The position numbers and the translations under genes are program-made. The notes beneath the pieces are model-generated. The model searched no databases, was not told the origin of the DNA, and worked only from the letters and a program-made list of their open reading frames with translations. A DNA stretch of 64,000 nucleotides from Platycnemis pennipes (taxonomy: Eukaryota; Arthropoda; Insecta; Odonata; Platycnemididae): the NCBI GenBank assembly GCA_933228895.1, contig OW121849.1:41634354-41698353 (forward strand). The letters are read 5' to 3'. Below, in pieces: positions 1-12,800 of the stretch; the stretch's first letter is position 1, and each line of letters begins with the position of its first letter.

Positions 1-575
1 CAAAGTCATATTAATTGAGGGCCCATTAAAAATGGCCCTGAAATGCTACAACAAACTACCATAAAATATAAAATGCATAGATAAATTCAGGTAATGTGGT
101 GGCCTAGTGGGTAGAGTGCTTGGCTACTGATGGAAGGGTCCCGGGTTCAAATCCAGGTGAGGCCTTTGGATGCCCCCTAACAAAAAAAATCCTCAGTGTG
201 CGAGGTGGCCCAGGGAAAGTAACTGGCCCCCCTACCCTGAATGTGTGAAAATTCACATGCCTGTGGCTTAGTCCGGGGTGAGCTCTACCCTCACCTGCCC
301 AAACCAACCTTCAGGCTGAATCACTGAGTGAGTGAGTGAGTGAGATAAAATTCAATCGATTTAAAAAAAAGAGTTAATATGTTGTTGATTAGAGTGTGTT
401 ATTATGATGTAAATGAATTTCTATCAGCATTTTTGAAAAGATTATAAATGTTCTGTTCTTTGATGAGGTCTTTAGCACTTGTATTGCTTTTTAAGATGCA
501 AAAAATATTAATGTTATTACGACCTGTCTCATATCATGTATAATGAACTTTGGACAAATAAAGAAATGAAATTAA
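1..575 (+). mobile_element. 3' end of a non-LTR retrotransposon (LINE), split by a SINE
   Basis: Before and after the SINE at 90-344 the plus strand reads as the C-terminal tail common to LINE reverse transcriptases: a segment with LKCYNKLP near 30-60, then KFNRFKKRVNMLL at about 347-390 once the SINE is removed, ending at a stop. The 3' part closes with a LINE-type tail (GGACAAATAAAG then A-rich) near 553-575. One in-frame stop (TAA, near 61) marks it as dead. The 5' part lies outside the window. The clade (Jockey/CR1-like) is inferred from the tail pattern only. Confidence 0.6.
90..344 (+). mobile_element. tRNA-derived SINE with GAGT-repeat tail
   Basis: The head carries a pol III box A-like segment (GGCCTAGTGGGTAGAG, 101-116) and a box B-like segment (GGGTTCAAATCC, about 143-154). 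The body ends in a run of GAGT units (326-344). It is flanked by a near-perfect target-site duplication: ATAAATTCA at 81-89 and ATAAAATTCA at 345-354. A second copy of the same family lies at 49624-49893. It interrupts the C-terminal reading frame of the LINE around it. Confidence 0.85.
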
Positions 576-3500
576 ATATATATGATTTTTTTAATGCGCT
601 AACTGATGCATTACAGTATGTTTATAGTGTAAATACCGACAGTAACTCATATTTGGTGACATGAACATAGATTTTTTGGTTGAATCCTCAGCCAAATCTA
701 ATCTTACAAACCTATTATCATCTTTAGGGTTATCTGTGTTTAATCATATGCCAACTAGAGTGACAACTAACTCAAGTACCCAGATTGACAATTCCATTAC
801 TGATGTTGCATCATTTGTTTCGTGTGATACTATATGTCCTCGCTTTTCAGATCATCTTGGTATTGATGTTAAATTGATGTATTCCTCAACAAATAAGAAG
901 CCTACTTGTATGTTCTTTTATAGACGATTTTTCTCTGTAAATGCCATCCAGGAGTTTATCTGTAATTTATCTTTAGAATCCTAGTGAGATTTATTCCAGG
1001 TTACCGATGTTGATACCAAATTCAAGGTTTTCTTAAATATATTTATGTTATGTTTAGAAGCTTGTTTTCCCATCAGGAGAATCAGTAGGAAACCATCTCA
1101 TAGTAGTCTCGAACTTAATTCACCTAAGCTGAAAGCCCGGTCTGCATATGTTAATGATCTTCATTACATAAGTAAATACACTGACAATACATTTCGCAGT
1201 TCATATCTCAAAGCCCTAAAAGACTTTAAGACCTGTGTCATCAGTGAAAAGAAGGCTGCAATTACTAAATTTCTTGATAAATCAATTAATATTATTAGCG
1301 ACACATGGAAAGTAATTAAGGAGAACACTCAAGCCTCTACATGTCGTGATAGTATGAATATAAATTTTGCAGGTAAACCTGAAGATGACCCTCAAAAATT
1401 AGCTGATTACTTTAATCATCAATTCAATTACGTACCTCCTCCTAATTCCAATTGCTCAACTCAATCTCTTTTGCAGAGAAGGACTTCTCAATCTTTCTTC
1501 TCACAGCCTACAGATCCATATGAAGTCAAAAGTATTATCAGCTCCCTAAGTAATTCCTCTTCTTCTGGGCCTGATAGCATTCCTCCCAGTTATAATTTCT
1601 TCATCTAGCATAATTGCTCCCATAAGGCTATCATTAATCTCTCATTCAGCACTGGTTTCTTTCCCTCCACCCTAAAACAGGACAGGGTACTACCAATTCC
1701 CAAAAGAGGCTGCCCTACTGAATCTTCTAATTATAGGCCTATTTCCATTCTGGCCATCTTTTCTAAGATTTTTGAAAAGCTCTTTCAGTATAGGTTAACT
1801 AAGTACCCCCAATCATTTAATTTGATTTGCGATTTTCAATATGGTTTTAGAGAAGGCAGTAGAGGCCTGCACGCGGTCGCAAAATACGGGTGTGGGTTGC
1901 CTGCCTGTGTGCGAGAGATAACCCGAAGAGAGAGGCAAAACCCGAAGACATTTGATGGACTTTTCCGAAGTGCCACGAATGTGGCCTACTGGAGAACTTG
2001 CAGAGAAGAGGTGGTCACCCGTTGGCTGAGCGGGTGCCCACCTCCAGGCCGGGCGACCACCCTAAGATTGTCACCGCCGCATATCTTTCTCAAGGGTCTT
2101 TGCCATTCACAATATTTTTTGCTCACTCTTTTACCACCCCTCTCCTCAGTTTGGGCGAGAAACCCGGGCACCTGCCTAGGACCCGGGCACCCACCTAGGA
2201 TGCGGACACCTGCAGCGAACGGGCACGGTCAGGCATCTACATCACACGGGCAGAGGCGAACACGGGTGGGGGCACCCGGCACAGGCAGGCGAGGGTCGCC
2301 TCGATTTCGCGCCCGTTTGCAGGCCTCTAGTAGGCAGGTCTATTAATACTGCTTTTTTCCAGTTTCTAAATAATGTAATTCATGGACTTAACAATAAACA
2401 GCACATTTTAGGTATCTCATTTGATTTTAAAAATGCTTTTAACAGTGTGGATCATGAAATCCTCAAGAACAAATTTCTGGGTCTAGGAATTAATAATAAT
2501 TCACTACATTGGATTTCATCATTCCTTCAGGACAGATCTCAATTTGTTAGTTATTCTCATCAATCATCTGCTGGTGTTGGGGAAACCAAATTTACTCCCC
2601 TGAAAGTAGGAGTGGGAGTGCCTCAAGGTTCCATACTTGGCCCCCTCTTGTTTCTCCTGTTCATCAATGATTTTTCTAATCAGTTCTCAAAAGAGTTCCA
2701 CTGTTCTGTATGCTGATGATACAACCAATCTTTTAACTGCTAGTAGCTAACCACTTTTGGATGATTTGGCCTCTACCACAAAAGATGAAATGTTGCAGTG
2801 GTGTCACCTTAATAATGTAGTTCTGAATGAGGCTAAAACCACATGTTTGCTGTTTCATAACAAGAATTCTTATCCGACTCCTCCTCTACCACCTCCTTCC
2901 ACTTTCTCCACTTCCTCATCTGTTAAATTTTTACGGCTAAAGCTTGCAAACACTCTTGAATGGTCAATTCACAGTGCTGACCTTCACAAAAAACTCTCTT
3001 TTGGCATATTTATGATAAGGAAACTGTCTCCTATAGTCTCTCTTGATACCTTAAAAGCAATGTACTATCAAAAAATCCACTCATTGGTGTCCTATGGTAT
3101 CATGTTTTGGGGTAATTCTCCAACTGCTACTAAGGCCTTCTCTCTCCAAAAACAGGCCATAAAGGCCATCTGCAGAGTATCTATTTGTACCAATGGTAAA
3201 CCACTGTTTGCCACACTAGGATCGTTACACTTACATGGGTTTACATTCTTACTTGTGCTATGTTTGTAAAATGTCATCCTCATCTCTTCCATGTCAACTC
3301 TCATTTCCACAGCTACACACAATAACCAGTATTCATTTAGCTTATGCCAGAAAGGTTCATACCACTCTGTAGCCGCAGTTTATAATAAGTTACCCACAGG
3401 TATAAAATCTCTCACCACTCCTAGGGCTTTTAAGAAAGAATTAAAAAATATGCCACTCAGCAAATGTTATTATAGTGCTAAGGAATTTTTTAATGATGTT

Positions 3501-3613
3501 TTGTAATTTATGTGCTTTGTCTTTGTTAATGTAACTTTGTATCTAAACTAAGTGATGGAACCTATGGATATTTATATCCCAATGGTGTTAATAAAAATTA
3601 TTATTATTATTAC
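576..3613 (+). mobile_element. Degenerate LINE (APE endonuclease plus reverse transcriptase), 5'-truncated
   Basis: Plus-strand reading frames run in LINE order. First comes the end of an apurinic-type endonuclease (661-981), including the SDHLGI motif. A linker follows (1045-1605). The reverse transcriptase begins near 1740 (NYRPISIL-like, FQYGFREG), continues at 2386-2716 (SFDFKNAFNSVDH, VPQGSILGPLLFLLFIND) and reaches YADDTT at about 2709-2726. RT C-terminal parts run to about 3505. The 3' end is a TAA/ATT microsatellite tail (3589-3613). Several frameshifts and stops, plus the insertion at 1860-2329, make it inactive. It sits at or beyond the end of the minus-strand aminopeptidase gene visible here, presumably in one of its introns. 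Confidence 0.88.
1860..2329. mobile_element. 470 bp hAT-like non-autonomous element
   Basis: A GC-rich island interrupts the LINE reverse transcriptase between FQYGFREG and the codons for RSINTAFF. Its ends are perfect 11 bp inverted repeats, TAGAGGCCTGC (1860-1870) and GCAGGCCTCTA (2319-2329). It is flanked by 8 bp duplications, GAAGGCAG (1852-1859) and GTAGGCAG (2330-2337), one mismatch. Removing the element and one duplication restores the RT frame. TIR length and an 8 bp duplication fit hAT-superfamily MITEs. Open frames inside have no recognisable product and look incidental. Confidence 0.8.
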
Positions 3614-3731
3614 GCATCATCGACATCAGTTGATTATGCATCACAACCGTTGGCCCAATCCCTCCCCTCCTCTAGCATTACACAATTTATGAATGGCCCC
3701 TATATCTCTGAAGCAATAAAAATGCACTGAC

Positions 3732-3856
3732 CTGCCATCTTCAAGTGCAAGAGCTAAGTTAATTATAGAAGTCACAGCCACTGGATCTGGCCCCCAAACT
3801 CCCAAATTTTTGACTTTAGGGCACTTGTCGGGGCAGTCTTCTCTGTACTGAAGAGG
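3732..3856 (-). CDS. grsm: Aminopeptidase gene, exon 5 (last visible)
   Basis: Reads PLQYREDCPDKCPKVKNLG then VWGPDPVAVTSIINLALALE, and ends two bases into an arginine codon at a GT donor (RC of 3730-3731). No later exon is seen in 1-3731, which is filled by two LINEs, so the gene continues past the left edge. Confidence 0.85.
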
Positions 3857-6800
3857 CTACAAGAGAAAAACATGAGGTAACATTTTATTTATTTATTCTT
3901 TATTTACCCTAGATCGAACATCAGATGAATCATAACTTTATAACTATATATATTCAAAGATATGAATTAATAAAACAGTCTGTATCACTCAATTTTCACG
4001 GTAACATTGCTCAGCATGATTCTGAGACAGATTCACTACAGTAATCATATTGGTAATTCACTCAATTTCATATAATTATGAAAACTACTACCATCACATT
4101 TTAAATCTACTTTCTTCAACAACAATTTATCCAATACTTACCACATATAGAGCTTCCAATGCTCCAAGTAGAGTAACTAGATCAGCATGAACAAACTTCC
4201 GTTCAAAAGGCAGAATTAGTAATGGTGAAGTCACACCAGCTTTCAGGGCTCTAACATAATGAAAAACACATCAGAATGAGAACACTGAAAGAGCAACAAG
4301 ACTTCTGAACAGAGCCAATTCATCGCAAAGCATTTATTAAAGCCATATATTTCCTGATATACCTAAGTACAATAAATGCAGTAAGCCTAATCACAAATTC
4401 TATTAGATTGGCTCAACTATGTTTTACAGTCCACAAAGCATTAAAAAAGAATTGATGATATATCCCACTCATCACATCAAATTATTATAAGTAACATGAA
4501 ATGAAGTTACGGGAAAAAGTTTTTTTTTTCTCTGCCCAGAATGTAAAGTAAATTATCAGATGATGGAGAGGTGAAGACACTGCAAAAAAAATACACGAAC
4601 TAGGAGAATCTACATCTTGTAAGGGTACCTGAATAACCAACAGGCCAAAAAATATTAATCCACTTTATAGCAGTGCAATACCCACAACCATGTACCTTAC
4701 CATCAAATTGAAATCTAGGTTTGTGGAGCTATGTATATAAACTTAAATCCCTAACAATGTGATGAAAGACCAACTGACATTATGTGTTGCCTATCTCAAG
4801 AGGAGTGCAGGGCTTGCTCTCAGCTCTTTCCCAGCCCCCACAGCCCTTAACATGATCTTTAAATGGCTCTCTCCATAATAATTTGCAATCAACTAATGAT
4901 TATTCCCATTACAAGGGAACTAATTTCACCCAACAAGAAATTAATAAAATACCATTTTACTCACAAGAAACCTAGAATGCATTTAGGTAATAAAACCCTC
5001 ACTGCCTATCCTGAGTGAGTTGCCATCCACAGCAAGTTAGATTTTTTGATCAAATTTGATTTTGTATTAAGATCCTCTTATGTACCAAAATAATTTTTCT
5101 CAACATGAATAGCATTTTAAATGGGTTTCACCAATGAATAATAATGTTTTTAAACAGGAAAAATGGAAAGAGTCGTTTCAGGCATGATTTGGTGGAATAA
5201 CATAATTAAATAAGATTGGCAATTTTCCACAAAGAATTCTTTACTCCGACCGGTTTTGATGTGATACATAATCATCAGGTCTTTATGATGTATCACATCA
5301 CCTGATGATGATGTATCACATGGAAACTGGTCGGAGTAAAGATTTCTTTGTGGAAAATTGCCAATCTTATTTAACCCATTTATGCCGAGGCCTTTTTGTT
5401 TAAACAGTGCTTTTTCTTGCAGTTTGTATATCATTACCTTATCCTGACCATTGACAATATTGTTTAAAAATTCTATGCCCTTTACCTTAGAAAAAATAGG
5501 GTGGGTCGTTAACAATCCTTTCGGCACATAGCCGGTCGAGAAATTGCCTTAGAGAAAAAATGGAATTTACATAAGGAAAATTTTTATTCATCCATCCAAT
5601 TGTTTTAAGACAGAAATATTGACAAAATTAGGATAAAAATACTAAATTATTATTCTTTATTCAAGATAAATACTGTAACTGAGATAATTGAATGAGGATG
5701 AGACATTTTACATGGAACTTATTTTTGGAGATACAGTGAAAAACACGAATCATGAAGAGGAACCTTGCACTTTAGACATGCTTTTACTATCTTATTCTTC
5801 CACTCTGCACACCATCTTCTTGCTTGACTGGTCACAATTTGAATCTCACTATGAGCCGCCCATGCTGGGTTTTGATTTCGGGAGGATAAATTCATAGGGC
5901 CATGGGTTATAGGTGCCACGCCGTATTTCTGTAAGAGAGCTTGTACTATTGCTCGGCAAAATGCAAGAGAGTATAATGTAAGCCCTTTCTCCCGGCATAA
6001 AATCCTAGTATTACCCATGGAAACATTTAGTAGCTACATTATTATAGGCATATACCTACCACTTTTACCCACAATCCCGAATTCCCTGACCCCAATTCTG
6101 CCATTAGATACATTGTTACCATCAGATTCTCATCTCCCATATTCTTATTACAGTGCAAAAAATAACCCATAGCTGGTCAATTTTTATTTGGATTTTCACA
6201 GAAACAGAATAATACTGAGCATGCTGATTAGGGAAAACATCTAGGTCGTTAGATAGCACGTAGATGACATTATTGTCCCTCCATGCGACTGCGATAAAGT
6301 TATCTATTTTATCAACTACAAATTCAAAGGGACCCCTTCGATCTTTTAGTCAGGGTTGTTTTACCTGGCAATGGAAAATTATTCAATCTATTTACTCAGA
6401 CCATTCTTCTTGTTTTCATGCCACTCCATCACATTTCCGACATGAGCTTAGCGTTCGTAAAGATATTATCAGAAAAGAAAGGAAATAATCAGAAAAATTT
6501 TTCTGTAATACAACTGAAAACTGATAAACCACTGATTCTCCGAGATCTACACTAACAGGCCTCTCAAAAGGCCCCTTGCATCTGCGACCCTCATATAAAT
6601 CTGCGTGAAGACAGTAGCCTTGTTGCAGCACACATGCCTCACTTCAGCGACTCATTTTCCTTGATGGTATATTGAACCATTGTATCAATAACGTTTTTGT
6701 TGAGAAAAATTTGGAGAAAATCGAGCGGATGAACACTTTTTGAGACAGAGGCAGCATTTTTGTGACAAATATGAGCATTTGGAAAAGTATGATACGGCAG

Positions 6801-9800
6801 GTCACCAGATTCCTATTTCCTCACCGTTGTTTTGCATTGTACTGCATCTCGAGGTTAGTTCAGGCTCACCGATTTTGTTGGTAACCTCTTAATCTCCTTT
6901 GCAGCTAACACCATTATCCAAAATCTCTGTCCAAAAGCTCTGCTTGTGCCTGGAGGCGGCATTGATTGAAATTGTTAGGGCTATTGCATTCTTCTCCTCC
7001 GGAGTCTTCATCAGTCACCTCACCATCATCGTTTGAAGCACTGACAGAAACATTTGCACCAGAAAGAGGAATTTGGGCATCGTCATGTTCCAAAGTCTCT
7101 ATTATCTCGGAAAATCTCATACAGGGCGGCTACTGATATCCAATTTTTAAATTCCCTGACTTTTCCCTGGTGGACTTGACAATTTTCCTCACCAATCACC
7201 TTAACCCTTTGCGGTCCAACGTCGAGGCTGACTCGACAGGCTTAGCGCTAGCAGCAGGTCCAACGTCGAGTTGAGCTCGACATCCCATGGTGCTGCGATT
7301 AAGCGCATTTTATGCAAGGTGCTGCTATCTTATGTCACTTTTGGGAACTTCTAGTACCTTATAAAGCCTTTTCACCTATTTTGCAAATAGTATTTCTTTC
7401 AACTATCTTGACGTGTCTCGGAAGTTGAAAAAAAGTGAAGCAAGCAATAGTCATTAATTTTAGGTGGCGAAATGTTTATGAGAACTAAATGGAATGAAAG
7501 AATGCCTGATTTCGCCACAAAAAGTGTGTAAGAAAGCATTGCACAGAAACCAAGGCCATAACTACCACACAGTTGAATGTGATCGGATTATCTGTTTGGG
7601 CTTCCCCCATCATTAGCACAGATAATCAGCACTCTACTGTATTCGTAACCGATATTTTAAAACTGTTACAAGACACTGGGAGAATTAACAATTACACAGG
7701 CCCAAACATATTGGGTACATGTATTGGTGTAAATATCACTTTAGGCATTTGTTTAAGTATCATGTCCTTGGCTTAGTCCTATGTGCAATGAATGAGAACA
7801 AAGGGCACTTGACGTGACGCTGAAGGCATTCGTTGGACGACATTCGATCAGTTAACATCTCCGATCCACACAGTGCTGACGATACATTGAGCCTAACTAC
7901 TTTTTCATCGTTTATTTATTCATTCATACCAATGGCATATCCATTACATCTTGTACAGTTATCAAAAAATATCTTGATCTTAAAGTCATCGTTGTTGATC
8001 CTATTTATAAAATAAGGATACTTTGTCTTGAATTAAGAATTTTTATAATTCCCAACTTAGACCAGAAAATCACGAATAACCCAATTCCCAATTTTCCAGG
8101 TTTTCCCAGTCAGTGGACACCCTGGTCTACTGAACCATTGTGAGCGTTGGCGTGACCCAGGTGAGCGATCTTCCGCGGCCGTGTATCGTATTTCCGTGGC
8201 CATGTATGTTTCCTTTGGTAAAATTACAAATTGACAATGTCTAATTCTTCAAGAAAGAGGTAGTGTGTCATGGTAGTTCTGGGAAGATAAGGATTACTGA
8301 AAAGGCACCAAAGGGAAAGTTAAAGGCCAATTTACTGGCAAGACTCCAGCAAAGGTATCACTAAGGTGTGCAAAAAATACAAACCAAAGCCAAGTTGTAG
8401 CACTAGTTCAAAATCGATAGCACAAGTAACCTTCAGAAGCGAATAACAATTTGATTAACATGGTTATAACCTCTTGATTGTAAGAGGGAACAAAAAATAT
8501 AAAAGTATTTCCATAAACAAAGAAAATGTAAGCACGTCACTGCGAGTGATAACTGGAGGCAATTAGCAACGGAAACATCATGTTCAGGAATATCATATTT
8601 GAGGTGGTTTGTGACCTGACTAGATTGCTTCGAGAGGGAGAGTTATAATAATAATAATTAAATAAATTATTATTATTATAACTGGTGAATTGCACATATT
8701 AGGGAACATGAAAATCTCATAATATTTTAACCCTTTGAGTGCCATAGGAAGATATATTGTTGTTTGCCCTTACGCTATGGAGCAGAATAAATGAAGAAAA
8801 AAAGAGTAATAAATAAATAAGAAATGAATTTTTAAAATAAGATATACAATATGCTCAAAATATCCATGGCACTTCTTGCAGTACCCTCCAAAAAAATCGT
8901 TGGCACTCAAAGGGTTAAAGTTTCAAGGATAAAATTGTTGTAATAATACTAAATAAAAAAAATTAATGAAGCAATCAACATTTTTGGTTGGGCTAATAAG
9001 ACATTGTTTGAGACTTGACAATATAGAATTTTCTTATCTTGAAGAGAATAATACTGAGTGTGATTCTAAAATACATTAATTGAAAGTGGCCATGGTTTCA
9101 CTGAAATGCAGCATTAACAGGTGAATACACATCAAGAGTAAATAATTGGACATACGGGTGTATGCCGCGTCGCATATCAGAATTTGCCCCGACGTTTCGT
9201 GACCGACTGCTGGTCACTTTTTCAAGGGAATGATGGTAGTGTTTGGCACTGCTGGCTTTTTATTAATTTAGGAGTTACTTGCTCGTCCCGGCAGCGCAGA
9301 AGGAAAACTAGTTTTCCTTCTGCGTTCCTTCTGTGTATGTCGAATTATTTATCATCATGAGCCGCGAAAGCTTCAATGCAGATCAAGAGTAGTTTAAACA
9401 CTGTCCTTCACTTAACAGATTCAGTGCTGATCTATTTTATTATGACACTTGTGAGTGTCAAATAATTTTTCAATCAAAGAACTGTCTGAAGTGTATGACT
9501 GCGTAATTAGCCACCCGCCACTAACAGGAGTACGGCGTGACTTAAGAAGTCATCAGCACTGTATGTGTTGACAGCACCTATTACCAAAAGGAGAGGTGTA
9601 AGGATGGGATTGGAATGGGAAGAAGGTGAGGATAAGTGAGGACTTATGAATTTGTAATGATTTTAAAGACATGTTCTGCTTTAGATTATTTTTCATCTCT
9701 TTGGTTAGTTAATTATTGGAATATGCCTCTTTCATCTGTTGTCCTTACTACTACAGCAATATTTAAAAAATGGAAAGTATTCAAATAAAGTTGCTTAGGA

Positions 9801-12800
9801 TACTCAAACAAATATAAACTTGAGTCAGTATTCAACAGTGATGAATTGTGTCTATACCTAAATCTTCCTTCCGTATCTACATGGAGGAAGAATCTGGGAA
9901 TACACTTTTTATATAAAATATTGTGTAGTGATATTAGATTTTCTGAGTCACTATCACTGATTTCTTTTAGAGTTCCTGCAGTCAATACTAGGAGTAAACA
10001 ACTTTTAGAAATACCATCCTCAAACAATAACTATCACAAGGTGTGTAGTGTTTCTGGTACTTCATCACTACTGTGGATCATATCTTATTGTTAAATATTT
10101 CATTTTTTCTATTTCATTTTTTCATTATTTTATCAAATATGGTGTGCCATGTCTTATGAAAATGTTCTATGTTAGACTAATTATAAAGATAAGAGTGTTG
10201 TTTGCACTTTTACATTTGACTTTGTATTATCATACTTTGTATTTTGTAAAAGGGCTCCAAGCCCGTAAAAATAAATATTATTATTGTAAAATAATACCCA
10301 ACATTTGCTTAAGCACAAATGACCTCAGCCGTCGACACACCCTTACAACTACTACTACTTTGCTTTAGCAAGCTCAATTTGTAAAAGGCATCTACTGAAC
10401 TCAGAATGCTCTTCACTAGGCATCCATATGGACAATAGAATGGATTACTGAAGATATATGCCAGGCATTGAACCTAAGCTTTAAGGGTGAGTAGGCAGCT
10501 CTCATGCTTCCCACTCTTATCTGGTTAATCTCATCAGAGGTTTCAAGTCTGTCCTGCATCTGAAGGTACCTCAGAATAGGTGAGGTACAAGGAAGGAATT
10601 GGAATGAAATGGAGGAAGAGTGGAGGCAAATCTGACAGCCACACCAGACAAGGGGTTTACAGATTTAAGTTCCATCCAATGGACAGTCTTGAAGTGACAG
10701 GACTTAAATGTCTCTACATAGTATTTTGATAAAAATGCCAATTAAATGTCTCAGGATTTAAATCCTGAAATAAATTAAAAACTTCATCAATCTTGCCACC
10801 TCCACTATAAATCATATGGTGATTATCCAGCAATCTGAGCTCATTATATACTTAGTATGGTTGGGGGAGGGAGATGGCATCATAACTGATGATGGTAAGA
10901 TGCAAGGCATCACTTTGTGCTGCCAAGTAAGTAGGGTATGGTTGGAACTAAATAAGATAAGCATGGTAGCAAGGCCTTACAGGGAATAGGATGAATACTC
11001 ACCAAGGGGACAAGTATCATAAGTAGATATTACACATCCAAGACAAGGAATCAAGGTGAGATGCCTCAGGATATTTCGAAACACTAAACAAGTTAACTCA
11101 ACAAATTAACATCAATGTGAAATTGTGCATTCTCATCACTCTCCCTTCCATTTCCTGCCTACCCCACAATCTTCACTCCCTTCAGTGCCTATTCACCCTA
11201 CACTCACCAAGGCATGCAACAGTGCTTACCTCCTATCCCTTCCCTCCCTGCTCCTATCTTTTTTGCTTTGCAGCAAATAGTGATATATCCCACCACTAAC
11301 CACTGACAAACCCTTCCCTTCACCTACCTGGACTATAAATGCATAGTGCTCATATTGCTGACTATTCACCTCACAATGCCAAATTAGAGTGCAACCATTG
11401 TTACAATCAATATATTTCCAGTGACATGGCAATGCTGTTGGTTACTTTCCATTTATCCAAAAATGGGGTCATTTACCATGTTTTTTTAATCGCCGAATCT
11501 GATAGAGTTGGTAAAATAAAAAGACCTGTATTTTTCCGTTCTTCGATCTGTCAATTAGTTCTCGAGTTACAAGTGGTGGAAAACATGTTTTTAACCCTTT
11601 TGGAAAAACGGGTTAAAAACACCCACTTTTTTCCAAACACTTTTGGAAAAAAGTGGGTGCACCAAGGACTCGTACATCATCCACTTCATCCTATCATAAC
11701 TTTGATCACTAAGCTCCTTCACCTTATCACAATGGGGAACACAGCTGACTCTGCCAATAGAAGTGGTTGCAACAGGATGTGTGAGCAGAACTCCCCTCCC
11801 CACCTCCACTCCCTTCCCCTTCTTCCTCAACACAGTCAAGGTTGGGAAGTAGATGATGAAGATATCCTTAACACAGCTCATTTGGTGGGTGTCACATATG
11901 CTTATTTTAATTTTTGATCAATGAGTGAATGGTTCTGGTTAGAAGACAGGTTTTCACTAAAATTCAATTTTCGTTTCCGTCTAAAAATTTCATGTACAAA
12001 ATAGCTATTTTGGTTCCGAGTAAACACCCCCATTCCAGGTGAAGTAATTACACCATCTACTTTATGCAATTACCATTATTCTCAGCTAATGTGAAATGAC
12101 ATTGCACTCAGAGAACTATTTTCTTTTTGACCTTAAACTCAATGTTAAAGGTTGTATTTTACTTTGCGACCAAACTGTCACATTCCACAAAACACAATGC
12201 AGTATACAAATTACCACAACAGGAACCATGAACATCGATTCCTTAGCAACATAGGTAGGTGCAAGCACCACCTCACTACAAACTTCCTTATAGACCCCAA
12301 AGCTAAAATGCTTTCAAGGTGAATGTATATGGTGCTGAACAGATTAATTTGCCGAACGACAATGTACTCTCAATATAACAGTCGCAAGACAATTTTGATG
12401 TCATGAAAGTAAACGGCAAAGTCTTCAGCTTTGAGTGAAATCCAAATGTTTGCACAAAGAATACAAAGCTCAGACTAACTTCAGTCAGGGACTCTAATAT
12501 TGCCGATAATAATCTGGTAATTCTACCCCTACCTACTCATTTACTAGAGCAATCGCAATGACATTCGCTGGCCACATACATTGCGATAAGTGTAACTTAG
12601 GCCACTTACTCGCCAGAATACTCAAATGGCATTACCTGTGTCCCACTTCTTTTCATTGAGATTTCCAACTTAACACTTCACTGCCACGTACGAAAATGTT
12701 ACATAGAATTACCTCACTATTCTTCAGAAAGAAATATGATACAGAGATAAGACTGCCAGATAACGGGGATTGACCAATGAGGTTGTTTTTTGACCATCAA

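Noticed and set aside
104..307. Minus-strand 67-codon ORF
   Set aside because: It lies wholly inside the tRNA-derived SINE and its frame is not conserved in copy 2.
1822..2346. 174-codon ORF with Gly/Arg/Pro-rich translation
   Set aside because: It starts in the LINE RT and runs through the hAT-like MITE; GC richness alone keeps it open.
8641..8683. AT-rich hairpin as a regulatory RNA
   Set aside because: It is a simple ATT/AAT microsatellite that is self-complementary by composition.
11339..11917. 192-codon ORF, one of the longest in the window
   Set aside because: It overlaps the MITE at 11462-12034, has no known domain, and the frame is not kept in the second copy.
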